Below are positions 1-6,358 of a stretch of DNA of 11,206 bases, in pieces; within the stretch, counting starts at the first letter, position 1, and every line of letters begins with the position of its first letter. Source of the stretch: CAVQUE01 sp046290435 (lineage in GTDB: Bacteria; Actinomycetota; Acidimicrobiia; Acidimicrobiales; UBA8592); assembly GCA_046290435.1 (NCBI GenBank), contig JBKAGO010000017.1, forward strand, positions 1 to 11,206. Direction: 5' to 3'. The translations under genes were made by a program, and so were the position numbers. The notes below the pieces were generated by a model. That model was not told where the DNA came from, ran no database searches, and saw only the letters and a program-made list of their open reading frames with translations.

Positions 1-70
1 GAGTTGTGGGGATGGAGGAGGTGACCCCTGTAGTCCACGACCCTGTAAGCCACTCCACACCGTGGTCCAC

Positions 71-166
71 ACCGATCCAACCGCCGCCGTCCTCACCGAT
101 CCAACGGCCGGCGCACTCACCGCTCCAACAGCCGGCGCACTCACCGCTCGAGCGGCCGGGTCGACA
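71..166. repeat. Tandem repeat, four degenerate 24-bp units across a gene's stop codon
   Basis: Four consecutive 24-base units start at 71, 95, 119 and 143, each beginning ACCG(A/C)TC. Units two and three are the most alike. The fourth unit contains the last codons of the leftward membrane-protein gene, whose stop is at 141-143. Because 24 bases is eight codons, each copy read leftward repeats an ending like Leu-Glu/Asp-Arg; the two units next to the true stop also close with TGA. The simplest reading is that the 3' end of the gene was duplicated downstream. Bases 1-70 hold no feature I can support. Confidence 0.75.
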
Positions 167-1784
167 GCACCTCGCCGTCTGCCGTGTAGAAGCTGACGGT
201 GCCCGGCCCCGCTCCCACGACCATGGCCACCTGCCCTCCCACTGGTCGTTGCACCAACTGCTCGCCGTCGACATCGGCGACGACGAACGCCACCTCGGCA
301 TCGACCGTCGCCAGGACCACGCCGCGGCCGGTGGCCTCGGAGAACGGCACGAACATCCATTCGGCGTCACGGCCACAGGCGGACGCCCCGCCGTTCGCGC
401 TCATCGCGAACACGCAGTCCGTTGCTCCGGCCCCGGCCGCGGCCTGCGACGTAGAGCGCGCCACGGCGAAGCCCGGGAATACCTCGAACGCCGCGATCGG
501 CCCGAGATCGAGACTATGGAGGGAACGGGTGATCGCGTGACCGGCGATGTCTCCCGCCTCCAGCGGCTGCTCGGTGCCGAACGCCGACAGATCCACCTGC
601 GGCACTGGCGCCGGCGGCCACGGCGACAGCCAGACCTGGGCGAACCCGGGAACGTGCTGGTCCCGACACGCCCCGATGGCGCCGTCGACCCACCCGAGAT
701 CCGGAAATGCCGGGGACCCTCTGTCGTCCACCGCCAGACCCCGACCGGCGAACGCTTCGAGGTCGGGCCCCACCGGGGCGAATGCAGGGTCGGACGTCCG
801 GCCGGCAGCCGCGATCAGGCGATCGAGATCCTCCGGTGAGACGTCCTCTGGTTCCGACGTGGCGAACTGGGCCGTGGCCAACAGCGACAGCGCATCGCAG
901 GCCTCGACGAGTACGGCTCGTTGCTCGGGGCGGACGAGTCGGACCTCGGTGGCGTCCGAGCCGACCGCGATGAACAGACCGCCATCGGCGACCACCGCTG
1001 CGTTTCCGTCGACCTCGATGCCGGTGACGTCGGGCGCCACCGCGCCGACGACCACCCACGGGCCCTTGGCATCGCGAGGACCCGTATCGCCGGCGACCCC
1101 GACCCAGCCGTCGGTGACCAACTCGGCCGGCGAGGTGCAGACGGCCGCCGGCGCTCCGTCGATGTCGAGTGCCCAGCCCCGCTCATCCGAGGTCATCACG
1201 AGGCAGAACGACCGGTCGGCACCGTCGAGGGCCGGGACCACGACCACCCCGAACCCGTCGACCGCCGGGCCGCGGCGTGCCCCGTCGAGGTCGTAGAGGT
1301 CGGCACGGGTCCCGTCGGGAAGCGCCGAGGCCGGTACCGAGACCGACGGTCCGTCGCCACCGAGCACGGCCGGAACCGCTGCCGCCAGCGCATCGACCAA
1401 CTGCGAGTCCCCATCGGCGCCGTCGCCCCCGGCACCGGCCTCGGCCTGGCCGCCCACGTCGCCCTGGCCTCCCACTCCGACCTGACCACCCGCTTCGGCC
1501 TGGCCGCCTGCTGCGGCGTCGTCCTCGCCGTCGCCGGGCGACTCCTCGGTCCCCGGCCCGGCGACGACGGATTCGCCGGGGTCGTCAGATCCATCGTCGC
1601 CCAGCACCAACACGCCCGCGATTCCCACGATCAGGATCACGATGGCCGCGAGCGCCAGGGCGACCGGGCCGCGGCCGCGTGGCGCGGCGGAGCGGGTCGC
1701 GCCGTCGTCGGCGGGGTTGCGCAGCGAGATGCCGGCGACCCCCTCCTCGGCGAGGCGGTCGAGTGCATCGTGCAGATCGTTCAC
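141..1784 (-). CDS. Single-pass membrane protein, probable atypical anti-sigma partner of the ECF sigma factor
   Basis: 547 residues. It starts at GTG, overlapping the upstream sigma-factor stop as GTGA, with a GAGGAG ribosome binding site at 1793-1798, so translational coupling is likely. Residues 1-40 are a short, presumably cytoplasmic tail. Residues 41-62 (VALALAAIVILIVGIAGVLVLG) form one strong membrane helix. Residues 63-126 are an acidic Gly/Ala-rich linker containing four GGQ-hexads (93-116). Residues 127-547 are a large region, probably outside the membrane, with six cysteines (194, 216, 296, 373, 457, 470) that could form disulfides. I recognise no Pfam-type domain there. The link to anti-sigma function rests on the operon position and topology. 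The zinc-binding His-Cys-Cys motif of classical anti-sigma factors is absent from the short tail, so the mechanism would differ. Alternatively it could be an envelope effector simply co-transcribed with the sigma gene. Confidence 0.8.
   Translation of the reverse strand: MNDLHDALDRLAEEGVAGISLRNPADDGATRSAAPRGRGPVALALAAIVILIVGIAGVLVLGDDGSDDPGESVVAGPGTEESPGDGEDDAAAGGQAEAGGQVGVGGQGDVGGQAEAGAGGDGADGDSQLVDALAAAVPAVLGGDGPSVSVPASALPDGTRADLYDLDGARRGPAVDGFGVVVVPALDGADRSFCLVMTSDERGWALDIDGAPAAVCTSPAELVTDGWVGVAGDTGPRDAKGPWVVVGAVAPDVTGIEVDGNAAVVADGGLFIAVGSDATEVRLVRPEQRAVLVEACDALSLLATAQFATSEPEDVSPEDLDRLIAAAGRTSDPAFAPVGPDLEAFAGRGLAVDDRGSPAFPDLGWVDGAIGACRDQHVPGFAQVWLSPWPPAPVPQVDLSAFGTEQPLEAGDIAGHAITRSLHSLDLGPIAAFEVFPGFAVARSTSQAAAGAGATDCVFAMSANGGASACGRDAEWMFVPFSEATGRGVVLATVDAEVAFVVADVDGEQLVQRPVGGQVAMVVGAGPGTVSFYTADGEVLSTRPLER
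1437..1508 (-). repeat. Four in-frame 18-bp repeats encoding GGQ-hexads
   Basis: The units 1437-1454, 1455-1472, 1473-1490 and 1491-1508 encode, in gene order, GGQAEA, GGQVGV, GGQGDV and GGQAEA. They lie just after the membrane helix, in a flexible linker of the probable anti-sigma protein. The first and last units are almost identical in DNA, suggesting slippage or recombination. Copy number changes would stay in frame and would alter only the linker length. Confidence 0.75.
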
Positions 1785-2470
1785 AGCGTCAGCTCCTCGA
1801 TGGTCGTCGGGTCGAGCGTGGCGCCGAGGCGCTCGTGCGCCCGGGCGAGATGTTGCTTGGCGGTCCCGACCGAGACCGCCATGACGGCCGCGCAGTCCCG
1901 GATCAGCAGATCGCCCCAGTACCGCAGCACCACCACCTCGCGTTGGCGGTCGGGCAGCTCCCGCAGGGCGGCGAGCAGCGCCGGATCGCCGACCGCGGTG
2001 GGCGCCGGCGCGACGGTCGGCCGTGGGCGACGGGCCACCCGTTGCAGGCGCCGCCAGCGGCTACGGGCCAGGTTGGCGGCGACAGTGCGGCACCAACCGG
2101 CAGGGTTCGCGTCGGGCTGTGACAGCGAGTCCCACGACGACCAGGCCCGGGTCATGGTCTCCTGGGCGATGTCGGCCGCGGCCTCACGGTCGAGCGTCAG
2201 CAGCCAGCACATCCGCAGCAGCGGGTCCGCCTCGGCGCGGAAGAAGCGTTCGAAGCCGACGCGCCGATCGGCGAGGACCGCCGGTTCCGGGCCGGGCGCC
2301 TCCCACTGCCGTTCCTGCCACTGCCGTTCGCTGCGCTGACCGACCGCTCGGGCGCGGGGAGACCACGATGACTCGACGTCTTCCTCGGCCACCCGGCGCC
2401 TCTCCCCCTCGTCGGTTGCGGCCGCAGACGCGGGCAGCGACGTGCACTGCTGCTCGAGCGGCTGATCCAT
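1781..2470 (-). CDS. ECF-type (extracytoplasmic function) RNA polymerase sigma factor
   Basis: 229 residues. Sigma region 2 spans about residues 75-142, with the characteristic DREAAADIAQETMTRAW stretch at 94-110 and an Arg/Trp-rich end (SRWRRLQR). Sigma region 4 spans about 166-217, with ELPDRQREVVVLRYWGDL followed by the helix-turn-helix GTAKQHLARAHERL. No region 3 is seen, as expected for ECF sigmas. The roughly 70-residue N-terminal extension is unusual. It is low-complexity (RQWQERQW) and contains a copy of a dispersed DNA repeat. I prefer ATG at 2470 because a candidate ECF promoter ends a few bases before it, which would give a leaderless or nearly leaderless message. GTG at 2392 (residue 27) is a real alternative, with a GGGAGAGG-like binding site six bases before it. 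The overlapping membrane gene downstream is its likely regulator. Confidence 0.93.
   Translation of the reverse strand: MDQPLEQQCTSLPASAAATDEGERRRVAEEDVESSWSPRARAVGQRSERQWQERQWEAPGPEPAVLADRRVGFERFFRAEADPLLRMCWLLTLDREAAADIAQETMTRAWSSWDSLSQPDANPAGWCRTVAANLARSRWRRLQRVARRPRPTVAPAPTAVGDPALLAALRELPDRQREVVVLRYWGDLLIRDCAAVMAVSVGTAKQHLARAHERLGATLDPTTIEELTL
2326..2352. repeat. Dispersed 27-bp repeat A, copy 1 (inside the sigma gene)
   Basis: It begins GTTCGCTGCGCT and ends ACCGCTCGGG. It matches 3565-3591 at 25 of 27 positions. Being 27 bases long (nine codons), it keeps the sigma-factor frame open and encodes part of its odd N-terminal extension. An 11-base direct repeat, CACTGCCGTTC, sits next to it at 2304-2314 and 2319-2329. 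Confidence 0.6.
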
Positions 2471-2478
2471 GCATGTAC

Positions 2479-2506
2479 AACGCCCGAGCCTCCCGAAAGG
2501 ATGACA
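2479..2506 (-). promoter_or_regulatory. Candidate ECF-type promoter of the sigma operon
   Basis: Reading leftward, a TGTCATCC element (2506-2499) is followed after 16 bases by CGTT (2482-2479). The spacing and the CGT-type -10 match what is known of actinobacterial ECF promoters, which are commonly autoregulated. The expected start of transcription falls within a few bases of the ATG at 2470, implying a leaderless or near-leaderless mRNA. This is inference from pattern only. Confidence 0.45.
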
Positions 2507-2655
2507 CGGACGTCCAGGTGCCCCGGCGATTGCCGCCGACTTGCGCCGAGATGAACTCTTCGGCGCACGGCCCGATGCGGTTCACCGCGGCATCCGGCGG
2601 GGGCTACGGTCCGCGATCACGGACACTCCCGGGGGCGGCCCCTCCCCCGGCGGGC

Positions 2656-2678
2656 GTCCGACACATCGACGCTCGGAC
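2656..2678. promoter_or_regulatory. Inverted repeat GTCCGA-N11-TCGGAC upstream of the dioxygenase gene
   Basis: The six-base arms lie at 2656-2661 and 2673-2678, about 30 bases before the GTG start of the dioxygenase. This could be an operator for a dimeric regulator. It is short, and GC-rich DNA makes chance matches common. The rest of the 237-base intergenic region shows GC-rich potential hairpins around 2630-2650 but no clear gene. Confidence 0.25.
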
Positions 2679-2707
2679 ACACCGAGCCGGACCCGAGAGG
2701 CAGCGCC

Positions 2708-3478
2708 GTGCTCACGCCCGCACAACACGCCGAGTGGGAACACGACGGCTGGCTGGTCCTGCGCGACGCCCTCGACGCCGACCACGTCGCCCGGATCACC
2801 GGCTGGGTGGACGAGGTCGCCGCCTGGGCCGACCTCGACGGCGGCCCTGGCCTTCACCACCGCGAGCTCGCCGACGACGGTCCGGTCCTGGCCCGCACAG
2901 AGCTCTTCGCCGACGCCCACGACGGTCTCGGGTCGCTGTTGCGGACCGGACTGATCGTCGAGGTGCTCGCCGAGTTGTTCGGCGAGGCGGCGGTGCTGTT
3001 CAAGGAGAAGGTCAACTACAAGCACGCCGGCGGCGGCGGGTTCGCCCCCCATCAGGACGCCGCCGCCTACCGCTTCGTCGACCACCACATCTCGGTGGCC
3101 GTGCCCGTCGACGCCGCCACCGTCGCCAGCGGGTGCCTGTGGTTCGCTCCCGGCCACGGCGCCGGCATGCTCCCCACCGATGCCCGGGGCTGCATCGCCG
3201 ACGACATCGTCGCCGAGCTCTCGTGGCGGCCCGTCGAGCTCGAGCCGGGCGACATCGTGTTCTTCGACTCCTACGCCCCGCACCGCAGCGAGACCAACAC
3301 CAGCGGGCACTCCCGCCGGACGCTGTACCTGACCTACAACGCGGCCACCGCCGGAGATCTGCGCGAGCAGTACTACGCCGACAAGCTCGCCGAGTTCGCC
3401 CGCGTCGGCGACACCGTCGACGGCGAACGGGTGAGGATCAGCGTCATCGACGACTTCCTCGGCCGCCCCGTCGCCTGA
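2708..3478 (+). CDS. Phytanoyl-CoA dioxygenase (PhyH) family Fe(II)/2-oxoglutarate oxygenase
   Basis: 256 residues. The GTG start has GAGAGG at 2695-2700, seven bases upstream. The Fe(II) triad is visible as His115-x-Asp117 (in GFAPHQDAAAY) and His192 (in YAPHRSE). Arg203/Arg204 in HSRRTLYLTYN fits the 2-oxoglutarate carboxylate anchor. A lysine-rich KEKVNYKHAGGGGF stretch (99-112) precedes the triad. No signal peptide or membrane helix is present, so it is cytoplasmic. The family hydroxylates small organic substrates. The KEKxNYK/GGGGFxPHQD arrangement reminds me of the phosphonate-hydroxylating PhnY/TmpA-like branch, but the HD-domain partner (PhnZ/TmpB) that would follow is absent here, so the substrate is open. 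It stands alone, divergent from the sigma operon and convergent with the CBS gene. Confidence 0.9.
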   Translation: MLTPAQHAEWEHDGWLVLRDALDADHVARITGWVDEVAAWADLDGGPGLHHRELADDGPVLARTELFADAHDGLGSLLRTGLIVEVLAELFGEAAVLFKEKVNYKHAGGGGFAPHQDAAAYRFVDHHISVAVPVDAATVASGCLWFAPGHGAGMLPTDARGCIADDIVAELSWRPVELEPGDIVFFDSYAPHRSETNTSGHSRRTLYLTYNAATAGDLREQYYADKLAEFARVGDTVDGERVRISVIDDFLGRPVA

Positions 3479-3564
3479 CGGACAGCCTCACAGGATCGAA
3501 CCCATCGCCCCAGACCGTCGTATCGACCAGGCGATCGCCGCCGGAGCCGTCGCCTCCCGCTCTT

Positions 3565-3591
3565 GTTCGCTGCGCTCACCGGCCGCTCGGG
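3565..3591. repeat. Dispersed 27-bp repeat A, copy 2 (intergenic)
   Basis: It is 25/27 identical to the copy at 2326-2352, differing only at its 13th and 18th bases. Here it lies between two convergent genes, and its last 13 bases form the left arm of the hairpin at 3579-3609. This placement is typical of short interspersed or palindromic bacterial repeats. Confidence 0.6.
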
Positions 3592-3609
3592 CCACAGCCG
3601 AGCGGTCGG
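3579..3609. terminator. Probable bidirectional terminator hairpin between convergent genes
   Basis: CCGGCCGCTCGG (3579-3590) pairs with CCGAGCGGTCGG (3598-3609) across a seven-base loop, with one non-Watson-Crick (G-T) pair in twelve. It lies between the dioxygenase stop (3478) and the CBS-protein stop (3632). There is no T-run, so it would be an actinobacterial-type or L-shaped terminator. Confidence 0.55.
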
Positions 3610-3631
3610 GCTCGGCTGGCGCCTCGCCCTC

Positions 3632-4021
3632 TCAGTCGATCAGATGCTCGATGATGTCGCGCAGCGACACCACCCCCGGCGACGGGCCCTCGAGCACCAG
3701 CAGGTGGCGCACGTGCTGATCGCGCATCGCCGCGGCCGCCTCGGGGATGGGCGTCGAGGCCTCGACGGTCACCAGATCGCGGGTCATGACATCGCCGGCC
3801 CAGATCTCGTCGGCGTCGGCGCCCTGCGCGAGCGCCCACACCACGTCGCGTTCGGAGATGACCCCGGCCACCGAGCCGCCGTCCATCACGACCACGATGC
3901 CGATGCCCAGGTTGCCCAGCGTGTCGATCACCTGGCTGAGCGGCGCGTTCGATTCGACCACCTCGGCCGGTCCGGCCACGAGGTCGCCCACCGCCGTCAC
4001 ACCACCTCTGTCGATGCTCAT
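3632..4021 (-). CDS. Tandem CBS-domain protein
   Basis: 129 residues made almost wholly of two CBS domains. The first is at about 10-67, ending VAGVISERDVVWAL; the second is at about 76-129, starting AGDVMTRDLVTVEAST and ending PGVVSLRDIIEHLI. CBS pairs bind adenosine nucleotides or related ligands and usually act as small cytoplasmic energy or redox sensors. Stand-alone two-CBS proteins are common in actinobacteria, for example the dormancy-linked Hrp1 of mycobacteria, but that role is not shown here. The start at 4021 (MSIDRGG) is chosen because CCTCCC at 4029-4034 gives GGGAGG seven bases before it. A 34-residue longer form from 4123 would begin inside a palindromic control region. It is divergent from the small gene at 4209. 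Confidence 0.9.
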   Translation of the reverse strand: MSIDRGGVTAVGDLVAGPAEVVESNAPLSQVIDTLGNLGIGIVVVMDGGSVAGVISERDVVWALAQGADADEIWAGDVMTRDLVTVEASTPIPEAAAAMRDQHVRHLLVLEGPSPGVVSLRDIIEHLID

Positions 4022-4059
4022 CGTCGTGCCTCCCAGCGCGTCTGCCTGCGGAGCGATCG

Positions 4060-4119
4060 CCGGGATTCCCGGCTCGATCCACGTTCGTGGCGAACCCCCA
4101 CAGCCGAAAGGGCCTTTCG
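4060..4119. promoter_or_regulatory. Three evenly spaced palindromes in a divergent control region
   Basis: CCGGGATTCCCGG (4060-4072), GTTCGTGGCGAAC (4083-4095) and CGAAAGGGCCTTTCG (4105-4119) are each inverted repeats about a central base or a three-base core. Their centres are 4066, 4089 and 4112, exactly 23 bases apart. They lie in the 187-base region between the CBS gene and the small rightward gene. They could be regulator sites or hairpins in the 5' leader of the CBS mRNA. The three sequences differ from one another, which argues against one protein binding all three. Confidence 0.4.
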
Positions 4120-4208
4120 TCATGATCGACGACCGCCACGATGGGGCGTCGACGCCGGTAGGTTCACAGGCCCCTGCAGGAATGCAATCGCCCCGAGGTG
4201 ATCACCCG

Positions 4209-4529
4209 ATGACGCGAGCCGTGAGAACCCCGAACCCCCGGTCCGAGGCCGCGACCGACGACGCCTTGATGGATGCGCTGATCGCTGCGGCGACCGTCGA
4301 CACGGCCAAGGCCGGTGCCGGCGAGCGCGCCGCCGACACGGTGTACGACATCGCCGGCGGCGACCCCGCGGTCCTCGAACAGGCCCGCATCATCCTGCAG
4401 CAGCGCCTGGCCCACCGCAGCGACGACTTCGCCGCCGGCCGAGGCCTGCGCGCGGTGCGTGCGGCGCTCGAACGCACCGCCCCGCCCGAAGGCCCCTGGC
4501 GCTGGCAGGACGACGGACGCCGCAAATAG
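4209..4529 (+). CDS. Small conserved-looking protein of unknown function
   Basis: 106 residues. The ATG at 4209 is preceded by GAGGTG (4195-4200) at eight-base spacing. I do not recognise the family. The protein has no membrane segment or signal peptide and no cysteine. It looks mostly helical: residues about 15-45 (ATDDALMDALIAAATVDTAKAGAGER) and 50-90, where alternating Ala/Leu and charged residues continue through ARIILQQRLAHRSDDFAAGRGLRAVRAALER. The tail is basic (WRWQDDGRRK). It is divergent from the CBS protein and convergent with the histidine kinase, so it is probably a single-gene transcript sharing the palindromic control region. The codon use and binding site make a real gene likely. 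Confidence 0.7.
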   Translation: MTRAVRTPNPRSEAATDDALMDALIAAATVDTAKAGAGERAADTVYDIAGGDPAVLEQARIILQQRLAHRSDDFAAGRGLRAVRAALERTAPPEGPWRWQDDGRRK

Positions 4530-4570
4530 CGCCGTCCCATCGGAGGATCCGCCGCCGCCGCTCCAGCTGA

Positions 4571-4601
4571 TCCGGCGAGCCGGAAAACGGGTCTGACCCG
4601 T
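4571..4601. terminator. Pair of hairpins between convergent genes, probable terminator; holds repeat B copy 1
   Basis: TCCGG-CGAG-CCGGA (4571-4584) is followed at once by ACGGGTC-T-GACCCGT (4587-4601) and a small GGG-TTCG-CCC stem (4602-4611). All lie between the stop of the small gene (4529) and the stop of the kinase gene (4619-4621). The second hairpin and what follows resemble the element at 7951-7969. Confidence 0.5.
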
Positions 4602-4618
4602 GGGTTCGCCCGAGGGGG

Positions 4619-6358
4619 TCAGACAACTGCCGGGAGGCGGACGACGAAGCGGGCACCACCCAGCGGGCCGTCCTCGACGGCGACGGTGCCGCCCAGCGAG
4701 GCCACCGATTCCGCCACCACCGCCAATCCCAGGCCGGCTCCACCGGCGTCGCGGCTGCGGGCCTCCTCGAGGCGCACGAAGCGCTCGAACACGGCGGTCC
4801 GGGCGCCGACCGGTATGCCGGGGCCGTCGTCGTCGACGAAGAGTTCCACCTGTTCCCCGACGACCCCGAGGGACACCTCCACCCGCTCGTCCGCGTGGCG
4901 GGCCGCGTTGTCGAGCAGGTGCGCGACGATGCGGGTGACGGCCTCCTCGCCGCCCCGGATCCGGGCCGCGGACACCCCGGTGGTGGTCACCTCGACCGCA
5001 CGGCGCCGGGCGGCCTGGGCGAGCACGACATCGTCGACGTCGACCGTGTCGAGGCCGTCCCCGGACGCCACGGCTCCCTCGTCGTGGCGGGCCAGCACCA
5101 GCAGGTCGTCGATGATGGCCTGTAGGCGTTCGCTCTCGACGGCGACGCCGTGGGCGAACCGGGCGGCGTCCACCGTCGCGGGCGCTGCCAGCGCCAGCTC
5201 GGCCTCGCTGCGCAACACCGCCACCGGCGAGCGCAGCTCGTGCGATGCGTCGGACACGAACTGGCGCCGGCGGGCATCGCCGGCCTCGAGGCGTTCGAGC
5301 ATGCCGTTCATCGTGCGGGCCAGGTGTTCGACCTCGTCGCCCGTGGGGTCGACCGGCACCCGCTCGTGCAGGTTCTGCGAGCCGATCTCGTCGACCCGGT
5401 CGGTCAGTCGGCGCACCGGCGTGAGCGCCCGCCCGGTGAGCAGCCACGCGGCCCCGGCCGAGACGATGACGACCAGCGGGCCCAGGATCCACAGCAACGA
5501 CCGCACCGCGTCGACGCTGCGTACCACATCGGCCACATCGGCGACGACGGCGACGTCGACCGAACCCAACGACCGCACCCCCGTCGCGAGGCGCAGATCG
5601 GCCGCACGTCGCTGCGCTGCGTCGTCGAAGAGGCGCTCGATCTCCTCGACATCGAACGACGCGGACCCGAGGGGCTCGACCGCCGCGATGCCGATGCCGG
5701 TGAAGGCGAGGTCGGCGAGGTTCGGCTCCCACGCGACCACCTGTGCCCCGGCGGCGAGCGGATCTGCCTCGACGATGGTCGCCTGACCGCCCGCGACCTT
5801 CACGTTGACGACCGTTCCGGCGGTGGTGAGCACCGGCAACCCGTCGGAGCGGGCGCGCCCCATCTCCTCGAGCAGGAGATCGAGGGCGCCGACGGCATCG
5901 AGCTCGGCCACGATGCCCGCGAGCTGATCGGTCGGGTCCAACACCAGCTCGTCGAGCACCAACCCTTCGAGCTCGGTGAGGCCACTGGCGGAGCCGCCGA
6001 TCTCGGCCGGCGCCGCCTCGGGCACCTCGATGATCTCCGCTCCCGTCACGCCCCCGTCCTCCACCTCTCCGAAGCCCTCGGGCTCTGCGAAGTCCCCGGC
6101 CTCTGCGAAACCCTCGACCTCGATGAAGTCGTCGACCTCGATGACGCCACCACCCTCGATGACGCCACCGCCCACCACCACCTCCGCGGCGAAGGCATCC
6201 GCGATGAAGAACGTGTCGCTCGCGGCGTCGTCGAGGACGTCGCCCACCAGGCGGTCCTCGACACCGTCGGCGCCGAGGGTGGCCGCCGCGAGCACGACCA
6301 GCGCCGTCGCCACGGCAACGACGGCGCTCATGCGGAAGCGGACCGATCGCAGGTTCAC
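4619..6358 (-). CDS. Sensor histidine kinase of a two-component system
   Basis: 579 residues. The GTG start overlaps the response-regulator stop as GTGA and has AGGTGG seven bases upstream. There is a transmembrane helix at about 10-30, then a sensor region of about 255 residues outside the membrane, and a second helix at about 286-308. A HAMP linker follows at about 309-362 (TPVRRLTDRVDEI). The phospho-acceptor is His373 in DASHELRSPVAVLRSE. The ATPase domain has the N box LLDNAARHA (Asn484), G1 DDDGPGIP (509-516) and G2 GGAGLGLAV (539 onward). It is a classical orthodox kinase pairing with the OmpR-type regulator just upstream. The sensor region is odd: it is very acidic, cysteine-free, and carries six hexad repeats (63-98). 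I recognise no named sensor fold. A plausible, unproven input is a cation, a cationic peptide or envelope charge. Confidence 0.95.
   Translation of the reverse strand: MNLRSVRFRMSAVVAVATALVVLAAATLGADGVEDRLVGDVLDDAASDTFFIADAFAAEVVVGGGVIEGGGVIEVDDFIEVEGFAEAGDFAEPEGFGEVEDGGVTGAEIIEVPEAAPAEIGGSASGLTELEGLVLDELVLDPTDQLAGIVAELDAVGALDLLLEEMGRARSDGLPVLTTAGTVVNVKVAGGQATIVEADPLAAGAQVVAWEPNLADLAFTGIGIAAVEPLGSASFDVEEIERLFDDAAQRRAADLRLATGVRSLGSVDVAVVADVADVVRSVDAVRSLLWILGPLVVIVSAGAAWLLTGRALTPVRRLTDRVDEIGSQNLHERVPVDPTGDEVEHLARTMNGMLERLEAGDARRRQFVSDASHELRSPVAVLRSEAELALAAPATVDAARFAHGVAVESERLQAIIDDLLVLARHDEGAVASGDGLDTVDVDDVVLAQAARRRAVEVTTTGVSAARIRGGEEAVTRIVAHLLDNAARHADERVEVSLGVVGEQVELFVDDDGPGIPVGARTAVFERFVRLEEARSRDAGGAGLGLAVVAESVASLGGTVAVEDGPLGGARFVVRLPAVV
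6065..6172 (-). repeat. Six in-frame 18-bp repeats encoding an acidic hexad in the kinase sensor domain
   Basis: Units start at 6065, 6083, 6101, 6119, 6137 and 6155, each beginning CTC on the plus strand. The last two differ by one base in eighteen. They encode GGGVIE, GGGVIE, VDDFIE, VEGFAE, AGDFAE and PEGFGE, that is three variable residues, then Val/Phe, Ile/Ala/Gly and an invariant Glu. Copy-number change would keep the frame. Confidence 0.85.

Noticed and set aside
1..140. AGGAGGTG at 17-24, looking like a ribosome binding site plus start for a rightward gene
   Set aside because: The frame it opens is antisense to the membrane-protein gene and yields Pro/Arg/His-rich shadow protein.
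921..2339. Long rightward open frame of 472 codons opposite the sigma operon
   Set aside because: It lies antisense to the well-supported sigma and membrane-protein genes. Its product is Arg/His-rich low complexity without domains, typical of a shadow frame in GC-rich DNA.
2582..3310. 242-codon leftward frame opposite the dioxygenase gene
   Set aside because: It is antisense to a gene with an intact Fe(II) triad and a good ribosome binding site. The product shows no domain.
3629..3635. CTCTCAG, identical to one response-regulator half-site, at the CBS gene stop
   Set aside because: It is a single seven-base match inside a coding end with no second box at 10-11 bases, so it is expected by chance.
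4164..5732. 522-codon leftward frame overlapping the kinase gene
   Set aside because: It is out of frame with the kinase, extremely Arg/Gly-rich, and runs through the small rightward gene and the terminator region.
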